Below are positions 17,941-27,366 of a stretch of 64,000 bases of DNA, one piece after another. The first letter of the stretch is position 1. The number at the start of each line of letters is the position of its first letter. Source of the stretch: Leifsonia sp. Leaf336 (GTDB taxonomy: Bacteria > Actinomycetota > Actinomycetes > Actinomycetales > Microbacteriaceae); assembly GCF_001423695.1 (NCBI RefSeq), contig NZ_LMOZ01000001.1, positions 248,001 to 312,000 on the forward strand. The letters run 5' to 3'. The notes under the pieces are model-generated. The model worked only from the letters and a program-made list of their open reading frames with translations, was not told the origin of the DNA and searched no databases. The position numbers and the translations under genes were made by a program.

Positions 17941-18960
17941 ATGAGCGGACGCGAACGCATCGTGGTGCAGCAATCGTTCCCTGCGCCACGACCGACGACC
18001 AACCCGTACATCGTCATGCTCCTCGACAGTCTGCGCTCGACGCCGGGGCTCGAGGTGAGGACCTTCAGCTGGAGGTCGGCGCTGCTCGGCCGGTACGACG
18101 TCTTCCACGCGCACTGGCCCGAGATCCTGGTCGCCGGGCACAGCCCGCTCAAGGCGCTGGTGCGGCAGGGGCTCACCGCGCTTCTGTTGATCCGGCTGGC
18201 GATCACGCGCACCCCGATCGTGCGGACGATGCACAACCTCCACCTGCCGCAGGGCATCTCGCGGAGGGAGCGCGCCCTGCTGCGCTGGTTCGACCGGCGC
18301 ACCGCCCTACGTATCGGGCTCAACCCGACGACGCCGTTCCCGGCGGGGTCGGCGCACGAGACGATCCTGCACGGCGACTACCGCGTGTGGTTCGCCGACT
18401 ACCCGCACCCCGATCGCGAGCAGGGACGCGTGGGCTACTTCGGGCTGATCCGCCGCTACAAAGGGGTGGAGGAGCTGCTGGAGGTGTTCGCCGGCCTCCC
18501 GGGCGGCGGCCTGCGCCTGACCGTCGGCGGCCGGCCCTCCACCGAGGAGCTGGCCGAATCCGTGCGCGCGCTGGCCGCGCGCGACCCCCGCATCGCTGTG
18601 CGACTCGCCTACCTGGAGGACGCCGACATCGCCGACCTCGTCGGCCGATCGCAGCTGATCGTGCTGCCGTATCGCGACATGCACAACTCGGGCGGCGTGC
18701 TCGCCGCGCTCTCACTCGATCGGCCGGTGCTGGTCCCGGGCAACGCGACCACCGAGGCGCTGGCCCGGGAGGTCGGCGAGCAGTGGGTGCTGCGCTACGA
18801 CGAGCTGACGCCGCAGGTGCTGGCTGCCGCGATCGCGCGGGCCGGGGAGATCCCGGCCGACGGCCGCCCCGACCTCAGCGCGCGCAGCTGGGCCGACGCG
18901 GGGCGCCGGCACCGGGATGCGTACGTTCGGGCGATCGGAGTCTTGCGCAACGGCCGATAG
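17941..18960 (+). CDS. Glycosyltransferase (GT-B, GumI/GT4-like)
   Basis: 339 residues. The N-terminal half has YDVFHAHWPEILVAG and TPIVRTMHNLHLPQG, as in GumI-type mannosyl-/glucosyltransferases; the C-terminal half has VGYFGLIRRYKGVEELLEVF and VLPYRDMHNSGGVLAALSLD, the donor-binding region, with NSGG in place of the usual ESFG. This suggests a role in building the repeat unit; donor and acceptor are unknown. ATG 17941 lies shortly after a TAGGGT box (17926-17931) and lacks a clear Shine-Dalgarno. Its start region is AT-richer than the genes. Confidence 0.83.
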   Translation: MSGRERIVVQQSFPAPRPTTNPYIVMLLDSLRSTPGLEVRTFSWRSALLGRYDVFHAHWPEILVAGHSPLKALVRQGLTALLLIRLAITRTPIVRTMHNLHLPQGISRRERALLRWFDRRTALRIGLNPTTPFPAGSAHETILHGDYRVWFADYPHPDREQGRVGYFGLIRRYKGVEELLEVFAGLPGGGLRLTVGGRPSTEELAESVRALAARDPRIAVRLAYLEDADIADLVGRSQLIVLPYRDMHNSGGVLAALSLDRPVLVPGNATTEALAREVGEQWVLRYDELTPQVLAAAIARAGEIPADGRPDLSARSWADAGRRHRDAYVRAIGVLRNGR

Positions 18961-19016
18961 TTACATGCGAAGTATAAATTTCACAGCGAGAATGTTTTAC
19001 GCTACGTTTGTCTGCT

Positions 19017-19700
19017 GTGCTTCCCGCTCCTTCTCGCCTCGCGTCCATCTCTCTTTGTCTGACAGCGTTGGCGGTGACGCTCACGATGGTCGTCCTCCCG
19101 GCCACGGCGGCGTCCGCGCTTACCGCGACCTCCAACGACGGGCAGGGTTCTGCACCGTGCCCCGCTCGACAGGACGTCACCTCCTGCGACGCTGACGGCG
19201 ACACGATCCCGGACACCGTCGAACGCATCGTGTCCGGCACGGCGACGGGCGCAACAGGTCGGGAGGACAGCGACGGCGACGGCATCCCCGACTGGACCGA
19301 GGTGATGACCTGCGGCACGATTCGCTGCGCGTCGCCCACGACCGACACCGCCGGCGACGGCATCCCGGACTATGCGCGCATCCTGACGTGCGGATCGACG
19401 ACGTGCTACACGGATAATTCCGACACTAACGCCAACGGCGTTCCGCGATGGGCGAGCGTCGTCATCTGCGGGACTACGGCGTGCGCCACCGGCCACGAAG
19501 ACTACGACGCGGATGGCGTGTCCGACGCCGTCCAACTGGCAGCGTGCGTGAAGCCACGCGCCGATCTCGCAGCCACTGGCCAGCAGCTGGCAATCGGCCT
19601 CCTCGTCGCACTGAGCATCGGCCTGGTCGCAGCAGGCACGGTTCTGGCGCGCAAGCGCAGCCTGTTCCAGGCGGCGCTCCAGTCGGGCGCGGCCGCCTGA
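19017..19700 (+). CDS. Sortase-anchored Cys/Asp-repeat surface protein (LAATG)
   Basis: 227 residues: hydrophobic signal peptide ending near TAASA; then about four units of the type DxDGDGIPDxxE...CGTxxC (calcium-binding, thrombospondin-type-3-like Asp loops followed by CG-x3-C); then LAATGQ, a membrane segment and the tail ARKRSLFQ. LAXTG is the sorting signal used by class E sortases in actinobacteria. No good Shine-Dalgarno; GTG 19017 is taken, with TTG 19008 in frame as alternative; TATAAA at 18973-18978 may be a -10 box. The stop overlaps the RHS start (TGATG), so the two products are probably made together. Function unknown; perhaps it docks the RHS protein to the wall. Confidence 0.75.
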   Translation: MLPAPSRLASISLCLTALAVTLTMVVLPATAASALTATSNDGQGSAPCPARQDVTSCDADGDTIPDTVERIVSGTATGATGREDSDGDGIPDWTEVMTCGTIRCASPTTDTAGDGIPDYARILTCGSTTCYTDNSDTNANGVPRWASVVICGTTACATGHEDYDADGVSDAVQLAACVKPRADLAATGQQLAIGLLVALSIGLVAAGTVLARKRSLFQAALQSGAAA

Positions 19701-22700
19701 TGCGGGGCTGGATCGCGCGCCGCCGACGGGTGGCGCAGGGTGTCGTCGCGTCTGCGGCGATCGTCGGCCTGTCGCTGACGGGCACGGTGACTCCGGCGGA
19801 GGCGTCGCCGGCGCAGAAGGCGCGCCGGATCGCCGCGGCGACGCTCGCAGAGGTGCGGGCAGCGGCATCCGCTCAGGATGCGCGGGTGCGCACCGAGACC
19901 GAGTCGCCCCGCCCGAACGCCGAAGGAAGAATCCAGCCCGGGAAGTCTTCCTCGGTCTCGTCGGAGGAGCTCGGCGCCGCTGCCACCTTCTCCGGCAACG
20001 ACGTGATGTCGGAACTCCGCGTCACGGTTGGCGCAGCCGCTTCGACGGCTCTCCGTGCGGCCCGCAGCGAGGTGTCGGGGCGCGGGACCGTCGTGTCCGA
20101 CCCGGTGGAGATCACCGCGACCGATGGCGACGGGAAGGCAGTCACGAAGTTCCCGGCGAAAGCTGTCAATACGCGAGGCGGTGGGGACGAAGGCCCGATC
20201 GTCTCGGATGTCGTCCCGGGCGTGACGCTGGCGCTCGAGCCCGACATGGCGCTCGTCGAGGCCAACGGGTTGGATCCTGCGACCCTCCGGGTGTTCACGC
20301 GTGAAAGCGCCGGCGAGCAGTGGACCGCGCTCCCGTCGTACTTCGACGCACGAGCCGGCGTCGTACGAGCGGAATCGTCGCATCTGTCGCAGTTCGTGGT
20401 CATCGGCATCCCGTTCCCGGTTCCGCCGGGTCCGGTCGTCGTGCTCGATCCGGACAACGACGAAGGGCGCGTCTCGACGCCGGCGCCGCCGGTGACCGAA
20501 CTCGGATACAATCTCGACCTGGCGACGCGGCTGCAGACTCTGCTTCAGAACGACTGTCGGGCCGACGTCGTCATCACCCGCGACGCTTCGAACCCGATGG
20601 TCTCCCGCGAACTGCGCGCCGGGATTGCGGCAGCTCGCAACCCCGATCTGACTCTCGGAATAGGTTTCAACACGAACCAGGGCACAGCATGGGGCGACCC
20701 GACCAACGGCGGCTCCCAGGTCTACTCCCGAGGAAGTGCCCTCGACAATGCCGTGTCCGGGTCGCTGGTAGGCGTCCTGCCGTCGTACACGGGGCGACCG
20801 GCCAGGAACATGGGGAACAACGGCAACTTCCCGGGTGACGAGTTCGCCGGCCTCCCGAACGCATTCACGCACCTCGAAGCGTTGTTCATGGACCACAACT
20901 ACGACCGGCCGGTCATCGACGGCGGCATGGCCCACATCGCCGACGGCGTGCTGACGGGTCTCGGCCTCTACCTGGAATCCCAGGGTTTCGACTGCTCCGA
21001 TCCGGTGACGGGCGGCTGGCCGAGCCCGCCCACCCAGGCCGAGCTTCAGCGCTGGCGGGATCTGGGCCACCAGAACTACCTGACCTACGGCGGTGACCCC
21101 GTCTCGTTCTCGACAGGCAACCTGGTGGAGGACGAGAAGCTGTTCGCCCTCCCGGGCCGCGGTGGCCAGTCCACCGACCTCACCCTGACGTACAACTCGC
21201 AGGACGGGCGGCTCTCCCGGGTCGGCGCCGGCTGGTCCTTCGGACTCGGTTCGCGGGCGCAGCGGTTCAGCGACGGGAGCGTGCTGGTCGTCCGCGGCGA
21301 TGGGGCGAGCTACGTGTTCGCGTCCGACGGCCACGGAGGCTATATCGGCGAGGCGGGGCTTCATCAGGCGCTCGCCGAGTCGGGCGGCGGCAACCTGACT
21401 CTCACGGCCGCCTCCGGCGAGTCGTGGATGTTCGCAGCAGGGGACATCGAGGGTATCGGTGAACTCATCGAACACCGGGACGCCTTCGGCAACGCCAGCA
21501 CGCTCGGCTATGGGCCGGCCGACCCGGACGTGAACCAGTTCGTCCCGCTCACGTCGATCACCGACTCCTCCGGGCAGACCGTCGACGTATCCTCGGATGC
21601 GCTCGGGCGTGTCACCGGGTTCACCCGTCCCGGCGGGGACCGCTGGACGCTCGCCTACGACGACGCCGGAAACCTGACCACGATCACGCTGCCGGACGGC
21701 CGCACGAAGTCGTTCACCTACGACGGTGAACACCGGCTGCTCACTGCCACGGACCCGACCGGAGCGGTGTACCTGACGAACGAATACGACAGCGCGGGAC
21801 GCGTCGCCAAGCAATGGGATGTGGAGGGCAGCCAACGCACCTTCGACTACTCGACAGCCGGTCAGACGACCTACACCGACAACCTGGGCCGGGAGAGTGT
21901 GTTCGCTTTCGACGACCGCAACCGGATCACGAAGGTGACTCATCCGGACGGCACGACCGCATCGTTCGCCTTCGACGACCAGAGCAACGTCACGTCGGCG
22001 ACCGACGAGAACGGCGAGACGACGCGGTACGAGTACGACGCCGCCGGCAACCTCGTAACAGAGGAGGCGCCGGGCGGCCAGATCACCCGGTACACGTATA
22101 CCGCTGCCGGTGATGTCGCCACCAAGACGGATCAGGGCGGGGCGAAGGGGGCCGAGCGCACCTGGTCGTACGACTACGACGTGGCGGGCCATCTCGTGGC
22201 AATCCACCAGCCCGATGGCACGACGATCGCGCAGCGGTACGACGACGCCGGGAACCTCGTCGCCTCGGAGCAGCCCTCGGGCGCGACGACGACGTACGCG
22301 TACGACGCGGTGGGCAACCTGACCTCCCGCACCGATCCGCTCGGGGGTGTGACGATCTTCGCGTACGACGCGGCCGGACGGATGGTCTCGCAGACCGACC
22401 CGAACGGTCGCACCACCTCCTACGTGTGGGATGCCGGCGACCGCCTCGTGACGGTGACCGATCCGGCGGGAGGTGAGACCTCCTACGGGTGGGAGCCGAA
22501 CGACCACGTCTCGTCGATCACCGACCCGACCGGGGCTGTGTCGAACTTCTCGTGGGACGCGATGTTCCACCTCACCAGCAGCACAGGCCCCATGGGCGGT
22601 GTCACGGTGTACTCGTATACGGCTGAGGACGCACTTGCGTCTATGACGGATCCTCTCGGCAACAGCACCGCGTACCGGACCGACGATCGCGACCGTATGG

Positions 22701-25700
22701 TCGCCACCACCGACCCGAACGGCGGCGTGTGGAGGTCGACCTACGATGCCGTCGGCAACCTCCGCAGCACGACGTCACCCTCCGGCGCCAAGACCACCTA
22801 TCGATATGACAGTCGGGGCAACCTCGTGAAGGAGACCGATGCGACCGGAGCGTCGACCAAGTACACGTACGACTCGGTGAACCGTCTGGTCGCACGCACC
22901 GACCCCGACGGCGTGGTGACGAAGTACGGTTACGACCTCCTCGATCGGATCACCCGCGTCACCGACGGTCTCGGAAAGCGGACCACACTCGGGTACGACG
23001 TCGACGGCAACCTCACCTCGATGACAGACCGCGCAGGTGCCGTGACCGCGTATCAGTACGATGCGGCGGGCCGAGTGATCGCTGTGATGACCCCGCTCGG
23101 TGAGCGGACCAGCTACGGGTACGACCCGGCTGGGCAGGTGACCAGTGTGACCGACCCGCTCGGCCGCGCGACCACCTACGAGTACACGTCGCTCGGCCAC
23201 GTGTCGGCGGTGACGGACGCGGCCGGGGCCGCGACCTACTTCACGCATGACGGCAATGGGCGCCCATTGACGGTGACCGACGCGAACGGCCACACGACCG
23301 CCTACACGTATGACACGGGCGGCGCGCAGACGACGTCGACGGATCCCACGGGCGGTGTGACGCGGTACGGCTGGGATCTGGCCGGCAACCAGACGTCGTT
23401 GACCGACCCTGAAGGCCACCTCACCCGGTACGGGTACGACCCCGCTGGGCAGCTGACCAGTGTCGCCGAGAACGTCACGAAGACGGGCAAAGCGACAGCC
23501 GATGCGAACACGACCTCCGCGTACGCCTACGACGTGGACGGCAACCTCGCGTCGGTCAGCGACCCAAACGGGCACACCACCCGGTATACCGTCAACGCCG
23601 TCGGCCGGACGACCGCGGAGGTCAACGCGGTCGGGAACACGACACACACCGAGTACACAGCGGCAGGCCGTGTCGCTGCCGTCGTCAACGGCGTCGGCGC
23701 GACGACCCGGTACAGCTACGACAAGCGTGGTGACCTCGTGCGTCAGAATCAGGCGGGAGCTGTCGCCCGCTACGAGTATGACGCCGAGCAAAGGCTGATC
23801 GCGATGACGGATCCGACCGGTGTCTCGGGCTGGATCTACGACGAGAACGGCCGGGCGACGACACAGATCGACCAGCGTGGCGGCCGTCTCGTGGCCGAGT
23901 TCGACGCGGCGGGTCAGCGGAATTCGCTCACGCTCCCGACCGGCGAGCAGCTCGGCTATACGTACGACAAGGGCGGCCGTATGACGTCGCAGAGCTCGCC
24001 CTGGGGCGATCTGGGTTACCGGTGGGATGCGGCGGGGAACCTGACCGGGCTGTCCCGGTCGACGGGGGTGACGACGTCATATTCGTATGATGCGGCCAAC
24101 CGGGTTACCGGGATCGTTCATCGGACTCCGGAGCCGACTCAGCCTGCGGTGGCGTCGCCGACCCCGACGCCGGTGCCGTTCGGGGCCGCGGATGTCGCGC
24201 AGGCGTGCACGACGGTGGCCGGGTACCTCACCGCGCGAACGGCTCCCTCCGCGGGTGAGAGCGACGTGTGTAAGCACGCGAACACGTACCTGAAGGATCG
24301 TGCGCTTCCGGTGCCGGCGAACCCGGTCGCGGACGGTGGGTCACTGGCGTTCTCATACGCGTACGACGCGGACGGCAACGTGACGAAGGCGACCAGGACG
24401 ATCAGCGGTGGTGAGGGTTCGAAGCCGGGCGCTCGTGATGGCTCGGTCGGTTACACCTATGACGGGTTGGACCGGTTGGTGACCTCCACGACGTCGGCCG
24501 GCGAGAAGAACGCATACGTGTACGACCCGGCCGGTAACCGTACCGGCTGGACGCGGTCGGGTGCGAAGGACGGGAACTTCTCGCAGGCGGCGTCGTTCTC
24601 GGATGCGAATCAGCTGCTGCGTTCGGAGACGACAGGGTCCGGCCGTGGAGTCGGCGGAGGGGTCGCGAACTACTCGTACGACGGCGCGGGGATGCGGACC
24701 TCGCAGTCCGTGGAAGGCGTTGGTACGTCCTACGAATACGACCCGACCGGTCGCACAGCGCAGGTCTCCCGCGAGGGTCGCTCAACGTCGTACACCTACG
24801 ACGGACTTGGCAGGCAGGCGTCGGTGACGGATCAGACCCGCTTCGGGACGCAGACGACGGCGGCGACGTTCGACGGACCTGCTGTGGTGCAGCAATCGGA
24901 CGAGTTGCACGGTTCGACGAATCTGCTTCGGGATGCGGCGGGGAACTTGTCTGCGCATGTGGCAGCGTCGGGTGAGGCGACCTGGGATCTGCTGGACGGT
25001 CTCGGTTCCGCCGTCGCGGGTGCCGCTGGTGCTTCGATCACGCAGTTGGGTTGGTATGAGGACTGGGGTGATCTGAACCCGGAGACGGACGGGTGGAGCT
25101 CCCCTGCCGGGTTCACCGGGCAGCAGCAGGATCTCACGCAGGGGATGGTCCACAACCAGGCGCGTAGCTACGACACTGGGACGGGGTCGTGGACCGCGGC
25201 GGACTCGTGGGCGGGTCTGCTTGTGCAGCCACGGAGCCTGGCCCGGTACGGCTACGTGTGGAACAACCCGGCCACCTACCTGGACCCCGACGGACACGTC
25301 TGTGCCAAGCGCGGCCCCGGCGACGCACTCCCGCTGGGCTGCGGCGCCCCGCCTCACCATGCGTACGAAGACGTCAATATGCCGCCCCCGGCGCCGCCGT
25401 ACGTCCCGACGAAACCGGCGAAACCGAAACCGACCGGGCCGACTTCGCAGGACCAGAGCTCGGGACGGCACGACTGCCCTGCCGGACAGGGCATCCACGC
25501 GAGTGCCTTCATCAGTGTCCAGTGTTCAAGCAATGCCGCCCTGGCGAACGAGGCTCAGATGATGGACCGGCTTTTCGATTTCCTTGGCTTCATCGGTGCG
25601 GTCGCGGGTATCGGATCACTCCTCTTTCCATGGCTGGCGCCCATTGCCATCGTCGCAAGCTTGGCCAGCACGATCTACAACTGCATAAAGGGAGGAGACA

Positions 25701-25879
25701 GGATGGCCAGCTGCATTATCGGGATAATCACGACGGTGGTACCTGGTGGAGGTCAGATCATTGGCAAAGTCATCCGGAAGGATGCGGAGGATTGGATTGC
25801 TGATGCAATCGTCCAAGCGTCGAAGGCTCTTGGCTTATCAGGAGATGCCTTCGGCGTCGCGCGAGGCTGGAATAACTGA
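19700..25879 (+). CDS. Giant secreted RHS/YD-repeat protein with degenerate amidase-like domain
   Basis: 2059 residues. Order: basic signal peptide (1-35, ...TPAEA); beta-rich region (~70-235) ending in SSHLSQFVVIG; an Amidase_3-like domain (~245-440) in which the two zinc His positions are replaced (LDPDNDE for DPGHG, GIGFNTN for SIHAN) while the two Glu positions remain; YD repeats from ~475 to ~1850, with a Pro-rich, two-Cys insertion near 24120-24340; the RHS core end RYGYVWNNPATYLDPDGH; then a ~190-residue variable tip with Pro-rich linker, four Cys and two to three hydrophobic stretches. The family forms a closed shell that delivers or protects a C-terminal effector. Start and stop both overlap the neighbouring genes (TGATG). 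Confidence 0.92.
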   Translation: MRGWIARRRRVAQGVVASAAIVGLSLTGTVTPAEASPAQKARRIAAATLAEVRAAASAQDARVRTETESPRPNAEGRIQPGKSSSVSSEELGAAATFSGNDVMSELRVTVGAAASTALRAARSEVSGRGTVVSDPVEITATDGDGKAVTKFPAKAVNTRGGGDEGPIVSDVVPGVTLALEPDMALVEANGLDPATLRVFTRESAGEQWTALPSYFDARAGVVRAESSHLSQFVVIGIPFPVPPGPVVVLDPDNDEGRVSTPAPPVTELGYNLDLATRLQTLLQNDCRADVVITRDASNPMVSRELRAGIAAARNPDLTLGIGFNTNQGTAWGDPTNGGSQVYSRGSALDNAVSGSLVGVLPSYTGRPARNMGNNGNFPGDEFAGLPNAFTHLEALFMDHNYDRPVIDGGMAHIADGVLTGLGLYLESQGFDCSDPVTGGWPSPPTQAELQRWRDLGHQNYLTYGGDPVSFSTGNLVEDEKLFALPGRGGQSTDLTLTYNSQDGRLSRVGAGWSFGLGSRAQRFSDGSVLVVRGDGASYVFASDGHGGYIGEAGLHQALAESGGGNLTLTAASGESWMFAAGDIEGIGELIEHRDAFGNASTLGYGPADPDVNQFVPLTSITDSSGQTVDVSSDALGRVTGFTRPGGDRWTLAYDDAGNLTTITLPDGRTKSFTYDGEHRLLTATDPTGAVYLTNEYDSAGRVAKQWDVEGSQRTFDYSTAGQTTYTDNLGRESVFAFDDRNRITKVTHPDGTTASFAFDDQSNVTSATDENGETTRYEYDAAGNLVTEEAPGGQITRYTYTAAGDVATKTDQGGAKGAERTWSYDYDVAGHLVAIHQPDGTTIAQRYDDAGNLVASEQPSGATTTYAYDAVGNLTSRTDPLGGVTIFAYDAAGRMVSQTDPNGRTTSYVWDAGDRLVTVTDPAGGETSYGWEPNDHVSSITDPTGAVSNFSWDAMFHLTSSTGPMGGVTVYSYTAEDALASMTDPLGNSTAYRTDDRDRMVATTDPNGGVWRSTYDAVGNLRSTTSPSGAKTTYRYDSRGNLVKETDATGASTKYTYDSVNRLVARTDPDGVVTKYGYDLLDRITRVTDGLGKRTTLGYDVDGNLTSMTDRAGAVTAYQYDAAGRVIAVMTPLGERTSYGYDPAGQVTSVTDPLGRATTYEYTSLGHVSAVTDAAGAATYFTHDGNGRPLTVTDANGHTTAYTYDTGGAQTTSTDPTGGVTRYGWDLAGNQTSLTDPEGHLTRYGYDPAGQLTSVAENVTKTGKATADANTTSAYAYDVDGNLASVSDPNGHTTRYTVNAVGRTTAEVNAVGNTTHTEYTAAGRVAAVVNGVGATTRYSYDKRGDLVRQNQAGAVARYEYDAEQRLIAMTDPTGVSGWIYDENGRATTQIDQRGGRLVAEFDAAGQRNSLTLPTGEQLGYTYDKGGRMTSQSSPWGDLGYRWDAAGNLTGLSRSTGVTTSYSYDAANRVTGIVHRTPEPTQPAVASPTPTPVPFGAADVAQACTTVAGYLTARTAPSAGESDVCKHANTYLKDRALPVPANPVADGGSLAFSYAYDADGNVTKATRTISGGEGSKPGARDGSVGYTYDGLDRLVTSTTSAGEKNAYVYDPAGNRTGWTRSGAKDGNFSQAASFSDANQLLRSETTGSGRGVGGGVANYSYDGAGMRTSQSVEGVGTSYEYDPTGRTAQVSREGRSTSYTYDGLGRQASVTDQTRFGTQTTAATFDGPAVVQQSDELHGSTNLLRDAAGNLSAHVAASGEATWDLLDGLGSAVAGAAGASITQLGWYEDWGDLNPETDGWSSPAGFTGQQQDLTQGMVHNQARSYDTGTGSWTAADSWAGLLVQPRSLARYGYVWNNPATYLDPDGHVCAKRGPGDALPLGCGAPPHHAYEDVNMPPPAPPYVPTKPAKPKPTGPTSQDQSSGRHDCPAGQGIHASAFISVQCSSNAALANEAQMMDRLFDFLGFIGAVAGIGSLLFPWLAPIAIVASLASTIYNCIKGGDRMASCIIGIITTVVPGGGQIIGKVIRKDAEDWIADAIVQASKALGLSGDAFGVARGWNN

Positions 25880-26331
25880 TGGCGCAAGAGAGCTGGGAAC
25901 GGCGCGAGGTTCTCTCCGGGCCCACCGCGAAGCAATGGGCGCGCGCAGGCATCTGGAGCATTGGGGTAAGCGGGTTCGGGGCGGTCGGCGGTGTAGCTTG
26001 CGCGTTGACCATCGTGGCTCGGACACAAGCGCTGGATCCGGTTACCCTAGCCTTCGTTGCAATGACAGTTGGCGGCGTCGGCGTCGGGTGGTTCTGCAGC
26101 TGGATGTCGGACCGCAAGGAGCGCGTAGAACTTGCCGCCGGCTACACCACCTGTGCACAGGGCAACAATGAGGTCGTGCGGTTGCACTCGCGCACGGGCG
26201 TGGTGATGCGGGAGGCCGGTCAGCCGAATCTCACGAAACCGCAATGGGAGGCGGCGATGACGCGTGTCCGTGCGTACGAAGCCTCCGTTGGAAGCGTGAA
26301 GCCGCGGAAGAACACAGGAGAGCAGTCGTGA
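25879..26331 (+). CDS. Small two-TM protein, candidate RHS immunity protein
   Basis: 150 residues, no family recognised. Two hydrophobic segments (about 27-48 and 54-75), then a hydrophilic C-terminal half with one Cys. Its ATG overlaps the RHS stop (TGATG), the position where immunity genes of polymorphic toxins sit, and the RHS tip is hydrophobic, so a membrane immunity protein would fit; this is inference from position only. Its own stop overlaps the next start (GTGA). Base composition in and before the gene is lower in GC than the flanking polysaccharide genes. Confidence 0.7.
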   Translation: MAQESWERREVLSGPTAKQWARAGIWSIGVSGFGAVGGVACALTIVARTQALDPVTLAFVAMTVGGVGVGWFCSWMSDRKERVELAAGYTTCAQGNNEVVRLHSRTGVVMREAGQPNLTKPQWEAAMTRVRAYEASVGSVKPRKNTGEQS

Positions 26332-26990
26332 TTTCTGCTGAGACAGCGGTGTCTGACGACCCGTGGGAGGCATCGATGCGCGATTCGCGCCCGCGGTGGT
26401 GGCGTGAGTGGCCGATTCTGGCTGGGGTGGTTCCTGCTTCCATCGTCGTGGCCGCCGTCACGACGATCCGGGTGCCGGAATGGTCGTTCTGGCCGCTTTC
26501 CATGGCTTCTGCGGGGATACTCGCGGCGTTGTTCGGCGGTCTGGTCGTCTACCGGGCATTCATCGGTTCACGCTTTGTGCGCGTCCAAGCGCTCCGGCCG
26601 GATGCCTTCGTGTTCGAAGCGACCCGCTGTCCTCAGGCGGACGCGGTGGTTCGCGGGTTGAGCGCGTCCCGAGGTCGCCCGGCCTACTGGTCGGTGATCG
26701 CCGTCGATGCGACCGGGTTGTACTGGTATCTGGGCGATCCCGAACTCTCGGACTGCGTGTTCTTCGCAGCGAGCGACATCGTGGACCTGGAGCCGACATC
26801 CGCCGTGGTGCGCGATGGCTACGGGGGCAGACGCGTTCCGGCGATCCTCGTCGAACTCGGCGGAGATGAGAACTGGAGCGTGCCGATCGTGCCTCGTTCG
26901 GTGCGGTGGAATGCGCCGTTCCGCTACGCCGCATCGACTCAGGACCGAGACTCGCTGCTGATTCGGCTTCGGCGTCAGTTAGGCGTTTGA
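26328..26990 (+). CDS. Membrane-anchored hypothetical protein
   Basis: 220 residues, no family recognised. A short cytoplasmic N-terminus (with Trp-rich RWWREW) is followed by two membrane segments (~25-70), then a ~150-residue soluble domain with beta-rich character (VFEATRCPQADAVVRGL, GLYWYLGDPELSDCVFF), reminiscent of small PH-like membrane-linked domains but not assignable. Start GTG 26328 overlaps the previous stop by four bases (GTGA) and has AGGAG 7 bases upstream. It is the fourth gene of the overlapping set that begins with the anchored protein; a second immunity candidate. Confidence 0.7.
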   Translation: MISAETAVSDDPWEASMRDSRPRWWREWPILAGVVPASIVVAAVTTIRVPEWSFWPLSMASAGILAALFGGLVVYRAFIGSRFVRVQALRPDAFVFEATRCPQADAVVRGLSASRGRPAYWSVIAVDATGLYWYLGDPELSDCVFFAASDIVDLEPTSAVVRDGYGGRRVPAILVELGGDENWSVPIVPRSVRWNAPFRYAASTQDRDSLLIRLRRQLGV

Positions 26991-27112
26991 GGGCCAGGAG
27001 CATTGCACTCGATGGGTTCACCGTTGGATGACGGCTTCTGATAGAGCTGTCGTTCACGCCACGGCGTCGATCTGGCCGCTCCGGACTCGTCGGTGGTTCT
27101 GGTAGGAGGAAC

Positions 27113-27349
27113 TTGGATACTGAACGACTCGTGATGTTCCTTGCGGGTCTGGGCGTGATTTTCTCGGGAGTTCTCATCGTGGTGTTTCGGGACGCGGTCG
27201 CACGGCGCAACCGTCGAAACATTGAAGACCGATTCGGCCAAACACATCCAGGCTTCGCGGCCAAGTCGACGCCGCTGAAGATGGCTGTAGTCGGGGCACT
27301 CTTGATCCCGATTGGGCTTTCAATCATTGCGAAATCGTTTGGGGCCTAG
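27113..27349 (+). CDS. Small membrane protein (TTG start)
   Basis: 78 residues with two membrane segments (about 7-25 and 55-72) around a basic loop (RRNRRN). No family recognised. Start TTG 27113 is supported by AGGAGG three bases upstream; no ATG or GTG is in frame nearby. It is separated from the gene before by 122 bases in which I see no other gene, so it may have its own promoter. It resembles small DUF-type membrane proteins often found as immunity or accessory proteins, without direct evidence. Confidence 0.6.
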   Translation: MDTERLVMFLAGLGVIFSGVLIVVFRDAVARRNRRNIEDRFGQTHPGFAAKSTPLKMAVVGALLIPIGLSIIAKSFGA

Positions 27350-27366
27350 ATGTCGCTGCTGGTCAC

